Origin: Caproiciproducens sp. CPB-2 | GTDB taxonomy: Bacteria; Bacillota; Clostridia; Oscillospirales; Acutalibacteraceae | NCBI RefSeq assembly: GCF_036287215.1 | Contig: NZ_CP142860.1 | Coordinates: 434,001 to 498,000, forward strand | DNA: 64,000 nt | Reading direction: 5' to 3' | Part shown: piece by piece, positions 52,266 through 62,691 of the stretch | Layout of the letters: every line of letters begins with the position of its first letter | Position numbering within the stretch: position 1 is the first letter of the stretch | The notes under the pieces: generated by a model | Told to the model about the DNA's origin: nothing | The model's input: the letters and a program-made list of their open reading frames with translations, nothing else | Databases searched by the model: none | Made by a program: the position numbers and the translations under genes

Positions 52266-54020
52266 ATGAAAAGGAAGACGGAAAGGAATCCCCAACAATT
52301 CTCTCTCAAGTGGGGACTGGTCTGTATCATTATCGCGTGCTGGATTTTACCGATCGCTCTGATCAGCGGCGCGACCGGGTACTATATTACGCACAATATC
52401 AACGACCAGATCACGGAAACCATTACGACTTCCGCCAATAATTCCCTGAAAATCGCGGTCAATCAGCTCGATTCCGCTATTTCTTCCTCAAGGTACGCTT
52501 CCTACAATCCGGCGATTAAAAACGCGTACGGCGGCTTCAGCCGAACAGGAGACGCCAATGAGCTGTACGACCGGGTCACGGCGTTTTTGTCGCAGCAGTA
52601 CAAATACGACGATAAATTTTTAATTACGGCGCTGTATTTCTGCAGGCAGCCCGACAACGTTTATTATACGTTTAACGCAACCTACAACGCGACCTCCGCC
52701 GTGCAGGAATACAGAAATCACGCGCATCAGCAGGTGCGCGAATTGTCGGAAACGCTGGGAAGCGATATTGGTTTTATCAACGCCGGCGGACGGATTTATA
52801 TGGTCAGAAATATCCTTGACGGGGATTATAAACCTTACGCGGTGCTGACGATGCAGCTGGATACCGCGGGCATGTTTGCCGGTATCAAGAATATTGTCTG
52901 GGGAAAGGACACGACGATCTGGCTCAACGACACGCCGGTCGTACTGAACGGAGAACAGCTCGCACCCCGGCGGCTGGGGATTGCGTTTAAGGCAAACAGC
53001 CAGACGTTCCGGAGCATTGGAGACCGTACCTACCTTTATGGAATGAACCGGACCGGAGTGTACCGGATTTCTTATGTAATCGCGGTGGACATTTCTCCCC
53101 TTGCGGCGGAGCTGAACCGATTTAAGATCGTCCTCGTGTGGATGGGCATTCTGATCGTTCCGCTGCTTGCTCTTGTAATCTGGTTTTTTACCCGGAACGT
53201 GTCGCGCCCGATCGACCGGCTGATCGTGGAGGCGGGAAATATTGAAGAAGGCAATTTCGGCGTTCAGGTTTCGGGCGGCTCCCGCAGTATCGAATTTCAG
53301 TACCTGACGGATGCGTTCAACAGCATGTCGTCCAAGCTGAAGTATCAGTTCGACCGGATTTACAGGGAAGAGCTGGCTCTGCGCGACGCCCGCATCATGG
53401 CGCTTCAATCCCAGATCAATCCGCATTTCCTGAACAACACGCTGGAAATTATCAATTGGGAGGCAAGGCTCTCCGACAATGTTAAGGTTTCCCGTATGAT
53501 CGAAGCGCTCTCCACCATGCTTGACGCCGCGATAGACCGCAAAGGCAGGCCGGTTGTCCATGTTTCCGAAGAAATGATGTATGTGGACGCGTATCTGTAC
53601 ATCATTTCGGAACGGCTCGGGAAACGGCTGACCGTAAGAAAAGAAATCGATCCTTCTCTTTTGGACCTGTACGCGCCGCGTTTGATTATGCAGCCGATTA
53701 TCGAGAACGCTGTCGAGCATGGAATCCAGCCGCAGCAGAGAGGGGTGATCGTCATCCGTATTTTCCGCGAGGGGGACAACCTGATCCTTGAGGTGGAGAA
53801 CGACGGCGCGATGACGCCGGAGGACGAAAGGCGTGTGGAGCGCCTGCTGTCGGATGAATACGATACCGCGAAGGAAAGCGCGAACAATCTGGGAATCCGC
53901 AATGTAAACCAGCGCCTGAAGATTATTTACGGGGAGAGCAGCGGCCTTTCAATTAAAATGAACAGTTATGGCCATACAATTTCCAGAATCGTTATTGCTA
54001 TTGAACAAAGCAAACAATAA
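52266..54020 (+). CDS. Sensor histidine kinase, YesM/LytS type
   Basis: About 584 aa. Two membrane helices (about 14-38 and 290-310) flank an extracellular sensor domain of about 250 residues, followed by a HAMP region (FTRNVSRPIDRLIVEAGNIE). The His-kinase domain has phospho-acceptor SQINPHFLNNTLEIINWEA (His near 386) and the ATP-binding N-box PIIENAVEHGI with NLGIRNVNQRL. I place the start at ATG 52266 because GGAG precedes it and the reading frame upstream crosses the hairpin repeat. It should phosphorylate the AraC-type response regulator encoded at 57550; the importer genes lie between them. Confidence 0.83.
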   Translation: MKRKTERNPQQFSLKWGLVCIIIACWILPIALISGATGYYITHNINDQITETITTSANNSLKIAVNQLDSAISSSRYASYNPAIKNAYGGFSRTGDANELYDRVTAFLSQQYKYDDKFLITALYFCRQPDNVYYTFNATYNATSAVQEYRNHAHQQVRELSETLGSDIGFINAGGRIYMVRNILDGDYKPYAVLTMQLDTAGMFAGIKNIVWGKDTTIWLNDTPVVLNGEQLAPRRLGIAFKANSQTFRSIGDRTYLYGMNRTGVYRISYVIAVDISPLAAELNRFKIVLVWMGILIVPLLALVIWFFTRNVSRPIDRLIVEAGNIEEGNFGVQVSGGSRSIEFQYLTDAFNSMSSKLKYQFDRIYREELALRDARIMALQSQINPHFLNNTLEIINWEARLSDNVKVSRMIEALSTMLDAAIDRKGRPVVHVSEEMMYVDAYLYIISERLGKRLTVRKEIDPSLLDLYAPRLIMQPIIENAVEHGIQPQQRGVIVIRIFREGDNLILEVENDGAMTPEDERRVERLLSDEYDTAKESANNLGIRNVNQRLKIIYGESSGLSIKMNSYGHTISRIVIAIEQSKQ

Positions 54021-54127
54021 TATGCAACAAATGGCAAGATTATCTATTATGTTTTTAATGCTGAAAGTGTAATATAGTATTCACTGGAAAAGATACGGCA
54101 TATTTCAAATAATATGGAGGTTGTTTT

Positions 54128-55438
54128 ATGAAAAGGATAACTGCATTCATCCTTACAATGGCGCTTGGCAGCGCAATGCTTGCCGGATGTCAAAGCACGC
54201 CCGCGGCGTCGCAGGCCGCTTCCCAGGCTCCGTCTTCCGAGGCGGCAAAGCCGGTGGAAATTACAGTCGTGACATCCTACGGCGGCGACGACGGCAACAG
54301 GGCGAATTATGAAGCCGCTTACAAGGCCTATGAAACCGCTACCGGCAATACGGTAAAGGATGCCTCCGGCACTTCCAACGAAGAGTGGAAAGCCAAAATC
54401 ATGGCCGACTTTGAAACGGGCGCTGAGCCGGACGTACTTTTTTACTTTAACGGCGTTGATGCGAACAAGCTTGTTCAGGGCGGCAAAGTAGTCAGCATCG
54501 ATGAGATCCGGAAGACGTATCCCGACTACGCAAGCAATATGACGGACGACCGTCTCGGGGCGTCCCCCGCGGACGGCAAAAACTATTCCGTCCCGGTAAA
54601 CGGCTACTGGGAAGGACTGTTCATCAACAAGAAGGTCCTCAAAGACTGCGGCGTTGAAGTTCCCGGCGCGGATTACACCTGGGACCAGTTCCTGAAGGAC
54701 TGCGAGACGATCAAATCGAAGGGAATCACCCCGATCGCCTGTTCTTTGCAGGAGGTCCCTCATTACTGGTTTGAGTACTGCATCTTCAACCACGGTACGC
54801 CGGCGACCCATCCGAAGCTTCCCGCTTCTTCCACCGATGAGGTCGGCAAAGCCTGGGCGGAAGGTCTTAATGATATCAAAACGCTGTATACAAAAGGTTA
54901 CTTCCCAAAGAATACCACAACGGCAACCGATGCGGAAACCTTCCAGCTGATGGCTGACGACAAAGCCGCTTTCGCGATCGACGGTTCCTGGAAGATCGGC
55001 TGGTTCCAGGAAAACGCAAAGAGCATTGACGACTTTACCGTTACCTACGTGCCGGGTGAAAACGGAAGAAAATCCACGGATATCATCGGCGGCCTGTCCA
55101 TGGGCTATTATATTACCCAAAAAGCGTGGAGCGACCCCGCCAAGCAGAAGGCGTGCGTCGACTTTGTAAAAGCAATGACGACGGATGAAGTGGTTTCCAC
55201 CTTCGGCGCGACGGCAGTCACCGCATTGAAGAACGGCACAATCGCGAAAAGCGATACGGATTCCCTGGAACAGGCGGCTATGGCGATGACCAAGGGCGCG
55301 ACGGGAATTACTCCCGCCACGCAGGACGGTTTGATACAAACGGCACGTACCGCACTGTTTGCGGATATTAAGAATATCGCAACCGGAAAAACAACGGCCG
55401 AAAAGGCAATCGACGCCTGCCTGGCAATTAAGAGCTAA
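54128..55438 (+). CDS. Sugar ABC transporter, extracellular binding lipoprotein (family 1)
   Basis: 436 aa; GGAGG lies before the ATG. Lipoprotein signal ends at LAGC (Cys-21), then a Ser/Ala-rich linker (to about 38). The body is an SBP_bac_1 type domain (EWKAKIMADFETGAEPDVLF, YSVPVNGYWEGLFINKKVLK, FAIDGSWKIGWF). It captures an oligosaccharide for the two permeases downstream. No ATPase gene is present, so a shared MsmK-like ATPase is expected elsewhere. A terminator directly after the gene would favour higher expression of this component. Confidence 0.86.
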   Translation: MKRITAFILTMALGSAMLAGCQSTPAASQAASQAPSSEAAKPVEITVVTSYGGDDGNRANYEAAYKAYETATGNTVKDASGTSNEEWKAKIMADFETGAEPDVLFYFNGVDANKLVQGGKVVSIDEIRKTYPDYASNMTDDRLGASPADGKNYSVPVNGYWEGLFINKKVLKDCGVEVPGADYTWDQFLKDCETIKSKGITPIACSLQEVPHYWFEYCIFNHGTPATHPKLPASSTDEVGKAWAEGLNDIKTLYTKGYFPKNTTTATDAETFQLMADDKAAFAIDGSWKIGWFQENAKSIDDFTVTYVPGENGRKSTDIIGGLSMGYYITQKAWSDPAKQKACVDFVKAMTTDEVVSTFGATAVTALKNGTIAKSDTDSLEQAAMAMTKGATGITPATQDGLIQTARTALFADIKNIATGKTTAEKAIDACLAIKS

Positions 55439-55471
55439 TTCTTCTTCTCACATATTTTCCTGTTCAATGTC

Positions 55472-55508
55472 AAAAACCGGAGAGTGGTGTATCAGCTCTC
55501 CGGTTTTT
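55472..55508 (+). terminator. Intra-operon terminator between binding protein and permeases
   Basis: Stem AAAAACCGGAGAG / CTCTCCGGTTTTT around an 11-base loop, ending in T7. Partial termination here is the common way to make more binding protein than permease. Confidence 0.75.
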
Positions 55509-55527
55509 TTAAAGAGGGCGATGATCA

Positions 55528-56415
55528 ATGAATTCTACGATCTACAAAAAAAAATCACCGTTGGCGGTATTCCTGATTCCCGCATTTTTATTTATGGCTT
55601 TGTTCCTGTATTATCCTTTTGCCATGAATATTTACAACAGCTTTTGCAACATCACCGGGCTCGGCACGGCGGCGGAGGGGTTTAATTCCCCCTGGTATCT
55701 GAATTACGGAAAGCTTTTTCAGGATCCGATTATGAATACGGCGCTGTTCAATACCATGCTGCTCATGATTTTGACAATCATTTTTCAGGTTGGGATCGCT
55801 TTATTACTTGCTTTATTGATTGATAACATTAAAAAGGGCACCCAGTTTTTCAGAACAGTGTACTTTTTTCCGATTGTCATCTCCGCAACGGCTCTGGGAC
55901 TTTTATTCAACCTGATTTTTTTATATGATGGCGGCATGGTAAACCAGCTGCTGCTGAAGTTCGGCGTGACCGATATGATCGATTGGAAGGACGAGGCGCA
56001 TTTCCTGTTTACGATGATGACTCCGGTTATGTGGCAGTATGTCGGATTTTATTTCGTCATCATCGTAACCGGCCTGAATAATATTTCACCCGACATTTAC
56101 GAAGCCGCGGAGATTGACGGCGCAAGCGGGTTCAACCGTGTCCGCTACATCTCGCTGCCGCTTTTGCACAATGTTCTGATTACCTGTCTGATCTTGGCAG
56201 TCACCGGCGCGCTGAAGGTGTTTGACCTGCCCTGGGTGATGATGGGCGCGGGGATGCCGATGGATCAATCGTGGCTGACCGGAACTTATATGTATAACCA
56301 GACCTTTACCATGGGCGATGTGGACTACGGTTCCACCATCGCGATTGTGATTGTTGTGATCGGCGTAGTTGTTTCTCAGGCTGCAAACCGAATCTTCAAA
56401 GAGAAGGATTATTAG
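55528..56415 (+). CDS. Sugar ABC transporter permease (MalF-like)
   Basis: 295 aa, six predicted membrane helices starting with AVFLIPAFLFMALFLYYPFA. The cytoplasmic EAA loop is EAAEIDGASGFNRVRYISLP (about 190), which contacts the ATPase. GAGGGCGA precedes the ATG. It pairs with the permease that follows after 13 bases. Confidence 0.87.
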   Translation: MNSTIYKKKSPLAVFLIPAFLFMALFLYYPFAMNIYNSFCNITGLGTAAEGFNSPWYLNYGKLFQDPIMNTALFNTMLLMILTIIFQVGIALLLALLIDNIKKGTQFFRTVYFFPIVISATALGLLFNLIFLYDGGMVNQLLLKFGVTDMIDWKDEAHFLFTMMTPVMWQYVGFYFVIIVTGLNNISPDIYEAAEIDGASGFNRVRYISLPLLHNVLITCLILAVTGALKVFDLPWVMMGAGMPMDQSWLTGTYMYNQTFTMGDVDYGSTIAIVIVVIGVVVSQAANRIFKEKDY

Positions 56416-56428
56416 GGGAGGGGAAAAG

Positions 56429-57325
56429 ATGCGAACAGCAGATACACGGGAGCCCGCACGGCCACACGGTGTCCGGCGCAGGGTACAGCCGGGGAAAGTT
56501 CTCATTTACCTTGTCCTTTCCTTTTGGGCGGTCACCACCGTTTACCCGTTTCTTTGGGTCATTATGAACTCGTTTAAGGTAAAAGGGCTGATCCGGTCCG
56601 ACTCTTTTTCTGTTCCGACGGGGGATAGCTTTACCTTGGATAATTATAAGACGGCCTTCGACCGTGTGGATATTTCCGGAGCATATAAAAACAGCCTTGT
56701 CATTTCGGCTGCGGTTACCGTCGTTGTCGTACTGCTGGCCGGATTTGCGGCGTATGGCATGGCGCGCTATCAATTCCGGGGAAGAAACGCCCTGCATTCC
56801 CTGATCATCGCGAGTATGATGTTCCCGGTTTTCTCCACCATTATCCCGGTTTTTCGCATGATGTTCGGCTGGCACATCGTCAACACCAACAGCGTGGCGC
56901 TTTCTCAGCTGAGCGTCATTTTACCGCAGATCGCGGGGAATCTTTCTTTTGCAATCGTCGTTCTCATGGGGTTTATCCGGGGGCTGCCGATTGATCTGGA
57001 GGAAGCGGCCTATTTGGAAGGATATAATATTTATCAGATATTTTTTAAAGTGATCGTTCCGATTGCGAAGCCGTCTTTTGCCACCGTTGCCATTTTCACC
57101 TTTCTTTGGTCATATAATGATCTTTTCACACAGATGTTCTTTTTACGGTACAAGGATGCCTTTACGATCACACGGCTGCTCAATGAAATCACTTCGATTG
57201 CCGGCGTGAATTACGGTTTGATGGCGGCTGCGGTTGTTTTGGTCGTTGTACCCGTACTTGTCGTTTATGTATTCCTGCAAAAAAATATCATCAAAGGGAT
57301 GACCGCCGGGGCGATCAAAGGGTAA
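56429..57325 (+). CDS. Sugar ABC transporter permease (MalG-like)
   Basis: 298 aa, six membrane helices. EAA loop is EEAAYLEGYNIYQIFFKVIV (about 190). I use ATG 56429 (MRTADTREPARPHG) because GGGGAGGGG lies 7 bases upstream; the ATG at 56369 is inside the previous gene. It ends KGMTAGAIKG, a typical MalG-class C-terminus. It is followed directly by copy 2 of the hairpin repeat. Confidence 0.87.
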   Translation: MRTADTREPARPHGVRRRVQPGKVLIYLVLSFWAVTTVYPFLWVIMNSFKVKGLIRSDSFSVPTGDSFTLDNYKTAFDRVDISGAYKNSLVISAAVTVVVVLLAGFAAYGMARYQFRGRNALHSLIIASMMFPVFSTIIPVFRMMFGWHIVNTNSVALSQLSVILPQIAGNLSFAIVVLMGFIRGLPIDLEEAAYLEGYNIYQIFFKVIVPIAKPSFATVAIFTFLWSYNDLFTQMFFLRYKDAFTITRLLNEITSIAGVNYGLMAAAVVLVVVPVLVVYVFLQKNIIKGMTAGAIKG

Positions 57326-57336
57326 AAATTTTATAT

Positions 57337-57436
57337 TACGGCAATTCAATTTCCGTTTGCGAGACAAAACACGTTCCTCCCCGCCGAAGGCGGGGAGGAA
57401 CGTAGCCTTGCTGCAGAATCAACTGAAAATGCTGTA
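57337..57436 (+). repeat. MITE-like hairpin repeat, copy 2
   Basis: Same organisation as copy 1, with ends TACGGCAATTCA and AAATGCTGTA. The central stem is CGTTCCTCCCCGCC / GGCGGGGAGGAACG. Compared with copy 1 the stem differs at several positions, but both arms changed together so pairing is kept. It lies before the promoter of the response regulator. Confidence 0.75.
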
Positions 57437-57514
57437 GAATCTTGTGCTTTGTACAGAACGGGTATGTTTTTTGTAAACACCAGAAAATATACCCGATTTT
57501 TCTGTGTTCTGTGC

Positions 57515-57520
57515 TATAAT
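57515..57520 (+). promoter_or_regulatory. Extended -10 promoter of the response regulator
   Basis: TGCTATAAT (TG-N-TATAAT), 29 bases before the ATG. No good -35 is seen. Confidence 0.5.
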
Positions 57521-57549
57521 TTCAGTATGATGATTCGGAGGCATTCAAT

Positions 57550-58311
57550 ATGTATAAAGTAATTATTATTGATGATGAAGATATTATTGTGGAAGGCCTT
57601 AAAAAGGTGGTCAATTGGGCGAAATATGACTGCGGGGTAGTCGCCGCCGCATCGGATGCAAAGTCCGGTGCAAGAGCGATCCGGGAAAACGATCCGGATA
57701 TTCTGTTTACAGATATCAAAATGCCCAATATGGACGGGCTCACCATGCTGGCCGGGCTGAAAGGGGAGTTTCCCGACATGCAGATTGCCGTGCTCACGGG
57801 ATACCGGGACTTTGAATATGCGACGCGGGCGATTCATATCGGCGTAACGAGGTTTTTGCTGAAGCCTTCTAAAATGAATGAGCTGGAGGAAGCGCTTCAG
57901 GTTATGACGGAAAATTTGAGAAAGCAGCGGAAAGGGACGCCGGAATCAAAAGAGAAACCGGCGGAATTACAGGAAACAAACGCGGCAAACAATTTTATCG
58001 TACGGGGAGCTTTAAACTACATAGAACTTCATTATGCGGAGAAGCTGACGCTTACGGAGCTCGCGGAAAAAGCGTACGTGAGCCAGTGGTATCTCAGCAA
58101 GCTGCTGAACAAATATACGAATAAGAGCTTCTGCGACCTGCTGAACGAAACCCGGATTAAAAAAGCGGAAGAACTGCTGCGGAACCCTTCTTTGAAGATT
58201 TACGAAATTTCAGATGTACTGGGATTCAACGATGTCAATCATTTTTCGCGGGTCTTTAAAAAAATCAGGCAAATGTCACCCAACGAATACCGCAACGTTG
58301 TATGTAAATAA
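57550..58311 (+). CDS. AraC-type response regulator, YesN-like
   Basis: 253 aa with GGAGG before the ATG. Receiver domain: IIDDEDIIVEGLK (acidic pocket) and FTDIKMPNMDG (phospho-acceptor Asp near 55), LKP near 105. The C-terminal 100 residues are an AraC DNA-binding domain with two helix-turn-helix units (LTELAEKAYVSQWYLSKLLN and IYEISDVLGFNDVNHFSRVF). It is the expected partner of the kinase at 52266 and would activate the phosphorylase and importer genes. Confidence 0.87.
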   Translation: MYKVIIIDDEDIIVEGLKKVVNWAKYDCGVVAAASDAKSGARAIRENDPDILFTDIKMPNMDGLTMLAGLKGEFPDMQIAVLTGYRDFEYATRAIHIGVTRFLLKPSKMNELEEALQVMTENLRKQRKGTPESKEKPAELQETNAANNFIVRGALNYIELHYAEKLTLTELAEKAYVSQWYLSKLLNKYTNKSFCDLLNETRIKKAEELLRNPSLKIYEISDVLGFNDVNHFSRVFKKIRQMSPNEYRNVVCK

Positions 58312-58352
58312 GGATATGACGGCGGTTTGATCCATTTGAATATGTCCCGTGG

Positions 58353-58393
58353 AGCTTGTTCCGGGCTGTCATTGCCGGCACCCGGGACAAGCT
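58353..58393 (+). terminator. Terminator after the response regulator
   Basis: 13-bp stem AGCTTGTTCCGGG / CCCGGGACAAGCT (one G-T pair), 15-base loop, then TTCTTTATT. Confidence 0.75.
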
Positions 58394-58502
58394 TTCTTTA
58401 TTGGTTCTGGTGCGGTTCAGAATCGGCCGTAGGGAAAACCACCCATCCGGAGCCTTTGCTTTTATTAGGGCACGATTTTAATAAAGAACAACCAAGTTTA
58501 AC

Positions 58503-58529
58503 TTGTAATAGTACAACTTGTACATACAA
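58503..58529 (+). promoter_or_regulatory. Two AraR-like boxes before the arabinose ABC operon
   Basis: TTGTAATAGTACAA (58503-58516) and TTGTACATACAA (58518-58529) resemble the AraR consensus TTGTACGTACAA. They lie 38-64 bases upstream of the -35 element. A matching box precedes araB at 63880, and an AraR gene lies between. Confidence 0.65.
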
Positions 58530-58566
58530 ATAAACAAAGTAATGTTCAAAAATAATTAAATTTATA

Positions 58567-58595
58567 TTGACAAGTTTAAATCTTTGGTATATATT
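58567..58595 (+). promoter_or_regulatory. SigA promoter of the arabinose ABC operon
   Basis: TTGACA, 17 bases, TATATT. The start site would be near 58602, leaving a leader of about 105 bases before the binding-protein ATG. Confidence 0.65.
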
Positions 58596-58708
58596 GTAGA
58601 TGTAAACAGCCCGTATTAGGAATAGAAACTGTGTATTTGTTATATTTCCGCTAAAAATGGCGGTTTTATAAAAAGTTGTATTAATAACATGTAAGGAGCG
58701 AGAGAAGA

Positions 58709-59845
58709 ATGAAAAGGATCAAAAGATTGATGGCGATTGTTCTTACGGCGTGTATGCTTATGGCAACCACAGCATGCGGCTCGGGGCCGAGCACGTCGCA
58801 GGCGGCAAATGCTCAGTCGGCCGCTTCTCAGGAAGCGCAGCCTTCCGATGCGGCAAACGGACAGAAAGTCGGTGTGGCAATGCCGACCAAATCCTCCGAA
58901 CGTTGGATCCGCGACGGGAACAACATGAAAGAGCAGCTCGAAAAGCTGGGCTACACAGTTGACCTGCAGTATGCGGAAGATGATGTTCAGGCACAGGTTT
59001 CTCAGATCGAAAATATGATTACGGGCGGCGCGAAGTGTCTGGTAATCGCCTCCATCGATTCCAGCGCTCTGGTAAATGTCCTTGCGGAAGCAAAGAAGAA
59101 TAATATTCCGGTCATCGCATATGACCGTCTGCTGATGGACACCGACGCGGTTTCTTATTATGCAACCTTTGACAACAAGGGCGTAGGCACACTGATCGGC
59201 AAATACATAGAAGAAAAAATGGGCCTGAAAGAAGGCAAGGGTCCTTTCAACATTGAACTGTTCGCGGGTTCTCCCGACGACAATAACGCGCACTTCCTCA
59301 ACACCGGCGCCATGGAAGTCCTTCAGCCTTATATTGACAGCGGCAAGCTGAACGTTGTTTCCGGCCAGACCGATTTTGACAAAATCTGTACTCTCCGCTG
59401 GTCGCAGGAAACCGCTCAGAAAAGAATGGAAGATATTTTGTCCGGCTATTACAGCACCGGCAAAAATGTTGACGTTGTTCTGAGCCCGTTCGACGGCATT
59501 TCCTACGGAATTGCGGCTGCTTTGGAAGGCGCTGGCTACAAGGTCGGCACAAAGTGGCCCGTCATCACCGGTCAGGACGCTGAGACAATGGCCATTAAGA
59601 ACATCAAGTCCGGCAAACAGACCATGACGGTCTTTAAGGATACCCGCCTGCTTGCGTCAAAGTGCGTTACCATGGTTCAGGCCGTGATGGAAGGCAAGCA
59701 GCCGGAAATCAACGACACCAAATCCTACAACAACGGCAAGCTGGTCGTTCCCTCCTATCTGTGCACACCTGTTGCAATTACCAAGGACAATATCCAGAAA
59801 GAGCTGATCGATTCCGAGTATTATAAGGAATCCGATATTTCCTGA
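58709..59845 (+). CDS. Arabinose ABC transporter, sugar-binding lipoprotein (ChvE-like)
   Basis: 378 aa; AAGGAG lies 11 bases before the ATG. Lipoprotein signal ends at TTAC (about Cys-23), with a Gln/Ala/Ser-rich linker. The binding fold ([54 protein letters not shown]) is ChvE-like. Substrate L-arabinose is inferred from the AraR boxes and from araR/araB downstream. First gene of a binding protein-ATPase-permease operon. Confidence 0.87.
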   Translation: MKRIKRLMAIVLTACMLMATTACGSGPSTSQAANAQSAASQEAQPSDAANGQKVGVAMPTKSSERWIRDGNNMKEQLEKLGYTVDLQYAEDDVQAQVSQIENMITGGAKCLVIASIDSSALVNVLAEAKKNNIPVIAYDRLLMDTDAVSYYATFDNKGVGTLIGKYIEEKMGLKEGKGPFNIELFAGSPDDNNAHFLNTGAMEVLQPYIDSGKLNVVSGQTDFDKICTLRWSQETAQKRMEDILSGYYSTGKNVDVVLSPFDGISYGIAAALEGAGYKVGTKWPVITGQDAETMAIKNIKSGKQTMTVFKDTRLLASKCVTMVQAVMEGKQPEINDTKSYNNGKLVVPSYLCTPVAITKDNIQKELIDSEYYKESDIS

Positions 59846-59926
59846 TTCGTTCAAGCTTGAAAATTTGGGCGGCAGTTTTACAGCTGTCGCTCAACCTATT
59901 AATACCACAGGAGCGAGGTGCGTAGC

Positions 59927-61483
59927 ATGGCTGATATCATCCTGGAAATGAAGCATATCACGAAGGAATTTTCCGGGGTAAAGGCCTTGGACGATGTAAA
60001 CCTTACGGTGGAGCGAGGCGAGGTTCATGCCCTTTGCGGGGAAAACGGAGCCGGGAAATCCACCCTGATGAACATATTGTCCGCGGTTTACCCCTACGGC
60101 GATTATTCCGGTGAAATTATTTATAACGGCGAGGAATGCAAATTCCGCGACATTCGGGACAGCGAGCGGAAGGGGATTGTGATTATCCATCAGGAGCTTG
60201 CTTTAAGCCCTTATCTTTCCATCGCGGAAAACGTATTTCTGGGCAACGAAATTACGAATGTAAAAAATGTGATTGATTGGAGCCAGACAAGGCAGAAGGC
60301 AAAGGAAATTCTGGAAAAAGTCGGCCTTTCCGACGAAAACGTAAACCTGCAGGTCAATAAGCTGAGCGTCGGCAAGCAGCAGCTGGTCGAAATTGCGAAA
60401 GCGCTGGCCAAAAAGGTGGAACTGCTGATTCTGGACGAACCCACCGCTTCCCTGAATGATGAGGACAGTAAAAAGCTGCTCAACATTATCCTGGGGCTGA
60501 AAGAACGCGGAATTACCTGCATCATGATTTCTCATAAGCTGAACGAGCTCAGCCAGGTGGCGGACAGCATTACCGTCATCCGCGACGGCAAAACAATTGA
60601 AACGCTGAAGAAAGGACAGGACGACCTGAACGAGGACCGGATCATTAAAGGAATGGTCGGCCGTGAGCTGACGAACCGCTATCCGCCCCGCGAAAGCAAG
60701 CCGGGCGAGGTTGCGTTCGAGGTCAAAAACTGGACGGTGCACCATCCGGACGACCCCGGACGCGTCATGCTCAAGGACGTCAATTTCAATGTCAGGAAGG
60801 GCGAAGTGGTCGGTTTTGCGGGGCTGATGGGCGCCGGGCGCACGGAGCTTGCGATGAGCATTTTCGGAAGATCCTACGGAAGCAAAATTTCCGGCGATCT
60901 CTACAAGGACGGAAAGAAGCTTGTCCTGCGCGATGTCCAGGATGCGATCCGCAACGGGATTGCCTACGCTTCGGAGGACCGGAAGAGCTACGGGCTGGTT
61001 CTGATCAACGACGTTCGCTGGAACATGACGCTTTCGAGCCTGCGCGACCGTTTTTCCAAGCATTGGGTCATTGACCAGAACGAAGAAATCGTGGCTGCCG
61101 AAGAATACCGCGGAAAGCTTAATATCAAAACGAATTCCATCAGGCAGATCACGGGTTCGCTCTCCGGCGGAAACCAGCAGAAGGTCGTTCTTTCCAAATG
61201 GATTCTCGCCAATCCCGACGTCCTGATTCTGGATGAACCGACGCGCGGAATCGATGTAGGGGCGAAATATGAGATTTATGAGATTATCAACGACCTTGCA
61301 AAGGCGGGGAAGGCGGTTGTCTTTATTTCCTCCGAGATGCCGGAGCTTCTCGGCGTCTGCGACCGGATTTATGTTCTGAACCAGGGCGAAATAGCCGGGG
61401 AATTGGATAGGGGAGATTTTTCTCAGGAAATGATTATGAAAATCATTATGTCACATACCAGAAGGGAGAAGCAGGCGATATGA
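59927..61483 (+). CDS. Arabinose ABC transporter, double ATPase subunit (GguA-like)
   Basis: About 518 aa. First ABC domain: [12 protein letters not shown] and [12 protein letters not shown]; second: [26 protein letters not shown] and [25 protein letters not shown] is the GguA/XylG-type segment. I use ATG 59927, with GAGG 8 bases upstream; a GTG at 59918 is the alternative. The stop overlaps the permease ATG (ATGA). Paralogue of the subunit at 42467. Confidence 0.88.
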   Translation: MADIILEMKHITKEFSGVKALDDVNLTVERGEVHALCGENGAGKSTLMNILSAVYPYGDYSGEIIYNGEECKFRDIRDSERKGIVIIHQELALSPYLSIAENVFLGNEITNVKNVIDWSQTRQKAKEILEKVGLSDENVNLQVNKLSVGKQQLVEIAKALAKKVELLILDEPTASLNDEDSKKLLNIILGLKERGITCIMISHKLNELSQVADSITVIRDGKTIETLKKGQDDLNEDRIIKGMVGRELTNRYPPRESKPGEVAFEVKNWTVHHPDDPGRVMLKDVNFNVRKGEVVGFAGLMGAGRTELAMSIFGRSYGSKISGDLYKDGKKLVLRDVQDAIRNGIAYASEDRKSYGLVLINDVRWNMTLSSLRDRFSKHWVIDQNEEIVAAEEYRGKLNIKTNSIRQITGSLSGGNQQKVVLSKWILANPDVLILDEPTRGIDVGAKYEIYEIINDLAKAGKAVVFISSEMPELLGVCDRIYVLNQGEIAGELDRGDFSQEMIMKIIMSHTRREKQAI

Positions 61484-62664
61484 GTACTTCAAGTCTTGCA
61501 AAGAAAAAATCCGGCAGTACAAATGCGAAGCAATACGGAATGCTGATTGCCCTCATTTTGATTTATTTTATCTTTAATCTGCTTTCGGGCGGTAAAAATG
61601 TCAGCCCGATGAACGTTAACAATCTGATTATGCAGAACAGCTACGTTGTCATCCTTGCGGTCGGCATGCTGCTCTGCGTATTGACCGGCAACGTCGACCT
61701 TTCCGTCGGCTCCGTGGTTGCCTTTACCGGCGCCGCGTGCGCCATTATGGTCCTGGACCTTCATCTTCCGATTGCCGTTGCGTTTGTGGTGATTCTGCTG
61801 TGCGGCCTTCTGGCAGGCGCGTGGCAGGGGTTCTTTATCGCGTATCTGAATGTTCCTGCATTCGTCGTGACCCTTGCAAACATGCTGATTTTCCGCGGAC
61901 TTACCATGGTGATCCTCGGCGGTCAGACAAAGGGCCCGCTGCCTACGGATTACGTACAGATCGGCGCGGGCTATCTTCCCGAAATCTATACCTATATCGG
62001 CGGACAGAAGATTGAACTGCTTTCCATTCTGGCTGGTGTTATTGCCTCGCTGATCGTCGTTTACCTGGAGATCCGTTCCATCAATAAGAAAAAATCCTAC
62101 GGATTTGAAGTGCCCGCCGTATGGCAGGAGATTGTGAAGCTTGCCGTCATCATTTCGATTATTAACTTCTTTACCGTCAAGCTTGCCTATTACAACGGGC
62201 TTCCGGTTGTTCTTGCGCTGATGCTGGTACTGATCATCATCTACACCTTCATTACCAACAACACGGTCCCCGGCCGCCAGATTTACGCGGTGGGCGGCAA
62301 TGCGAAAGCGGCAAAGCTTTCCGGTATCAAAACCCAGCGCGTGATGTTCTGGATTTACGTGAGCATGGGCCTGATGAGCGCTTTGGCCGGCATCGTCCTC
62401 TCCGCCAGAAATGCGTCTGCCACGCCGAAAGCGGGCGACGGTTTTGAGCTTGACGCCATCGCATCCTGTTACATAGGCGGCGCAGCCGCACTTGGCGGAA
62501 GCGGCACCATTATCGGTGCGGTCGTCGGCGCGCTGATCATGGGCGTGCTGAACAACGGGATGTCGCTGATCGGCTGGTCCGTCGATATTCAGAGAGTCGT
62601 GAAGGGACTTGTCCTTCTGGGTGCTGTCACAATCGACCTGATTTCAAAAAAGAAGGCTTCCTGA
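61480..62664 (+). CDS. Arabinose ABC transporter permease (GguB-like)
   Basis: 394 aa, about ten membrane helices ([40 protein letters not shown]). Family motifs [13 protein letters not shown] (about 68) and [20 protein letters not shown] (about 270) are present. Coupled to the ATPase by ATGA overlap. Ends about 95 bases before araR, which has its own promoter. Confidence 0.88.
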   Translation: MSTSSLAKKKSGSTNAKQYGMLIALILIYFIFNLLSGGKNVSPMNVNNLIMQNSYVVILAVGMLLCVLTGNVDLSVGSVVAFTGAACAIMVLDLHLPIAVAFVVILLCGLLAGAWQGFFIAYLNVPAFVVTLANMLIFRGLTMVILGGQTKGPLPTDYVQIGAGYLPEIYTYIGGQKIELLSILAGVIASLIVVYLEIRSINKKKSYGFEVPAVWQEIVKLAVIISIINFFTVKLAYYNGLPVVLALMLVLIIIYTFITNNTVPGRQIYAVGGNAKAAKLSGIKTQRVMFWIYVSMGLMSALAGIVLSARNASATPKAGDGFELDAIASCYIGGAAALGGSGTIIGAVVGALIMGVLNNGMSLIGWSVDIQRVVKGLVLLGAVTIDLISKKKAS

Positions 62665-62691
62665 TTTGTCTGCCAGTGCTGTTCAGATGTA

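Noticed and set aside
52620..53720. 366-codon open frame on the minus strand
   Set aside because: Opposite the histidine kinase gene; no domain and no ribosome site.
54047..55339. 430-codon open frame on the minus strand
   Set aside because: Opposite the sugar-binding lipoprotein gene; long only because of codon bias on the true strand.
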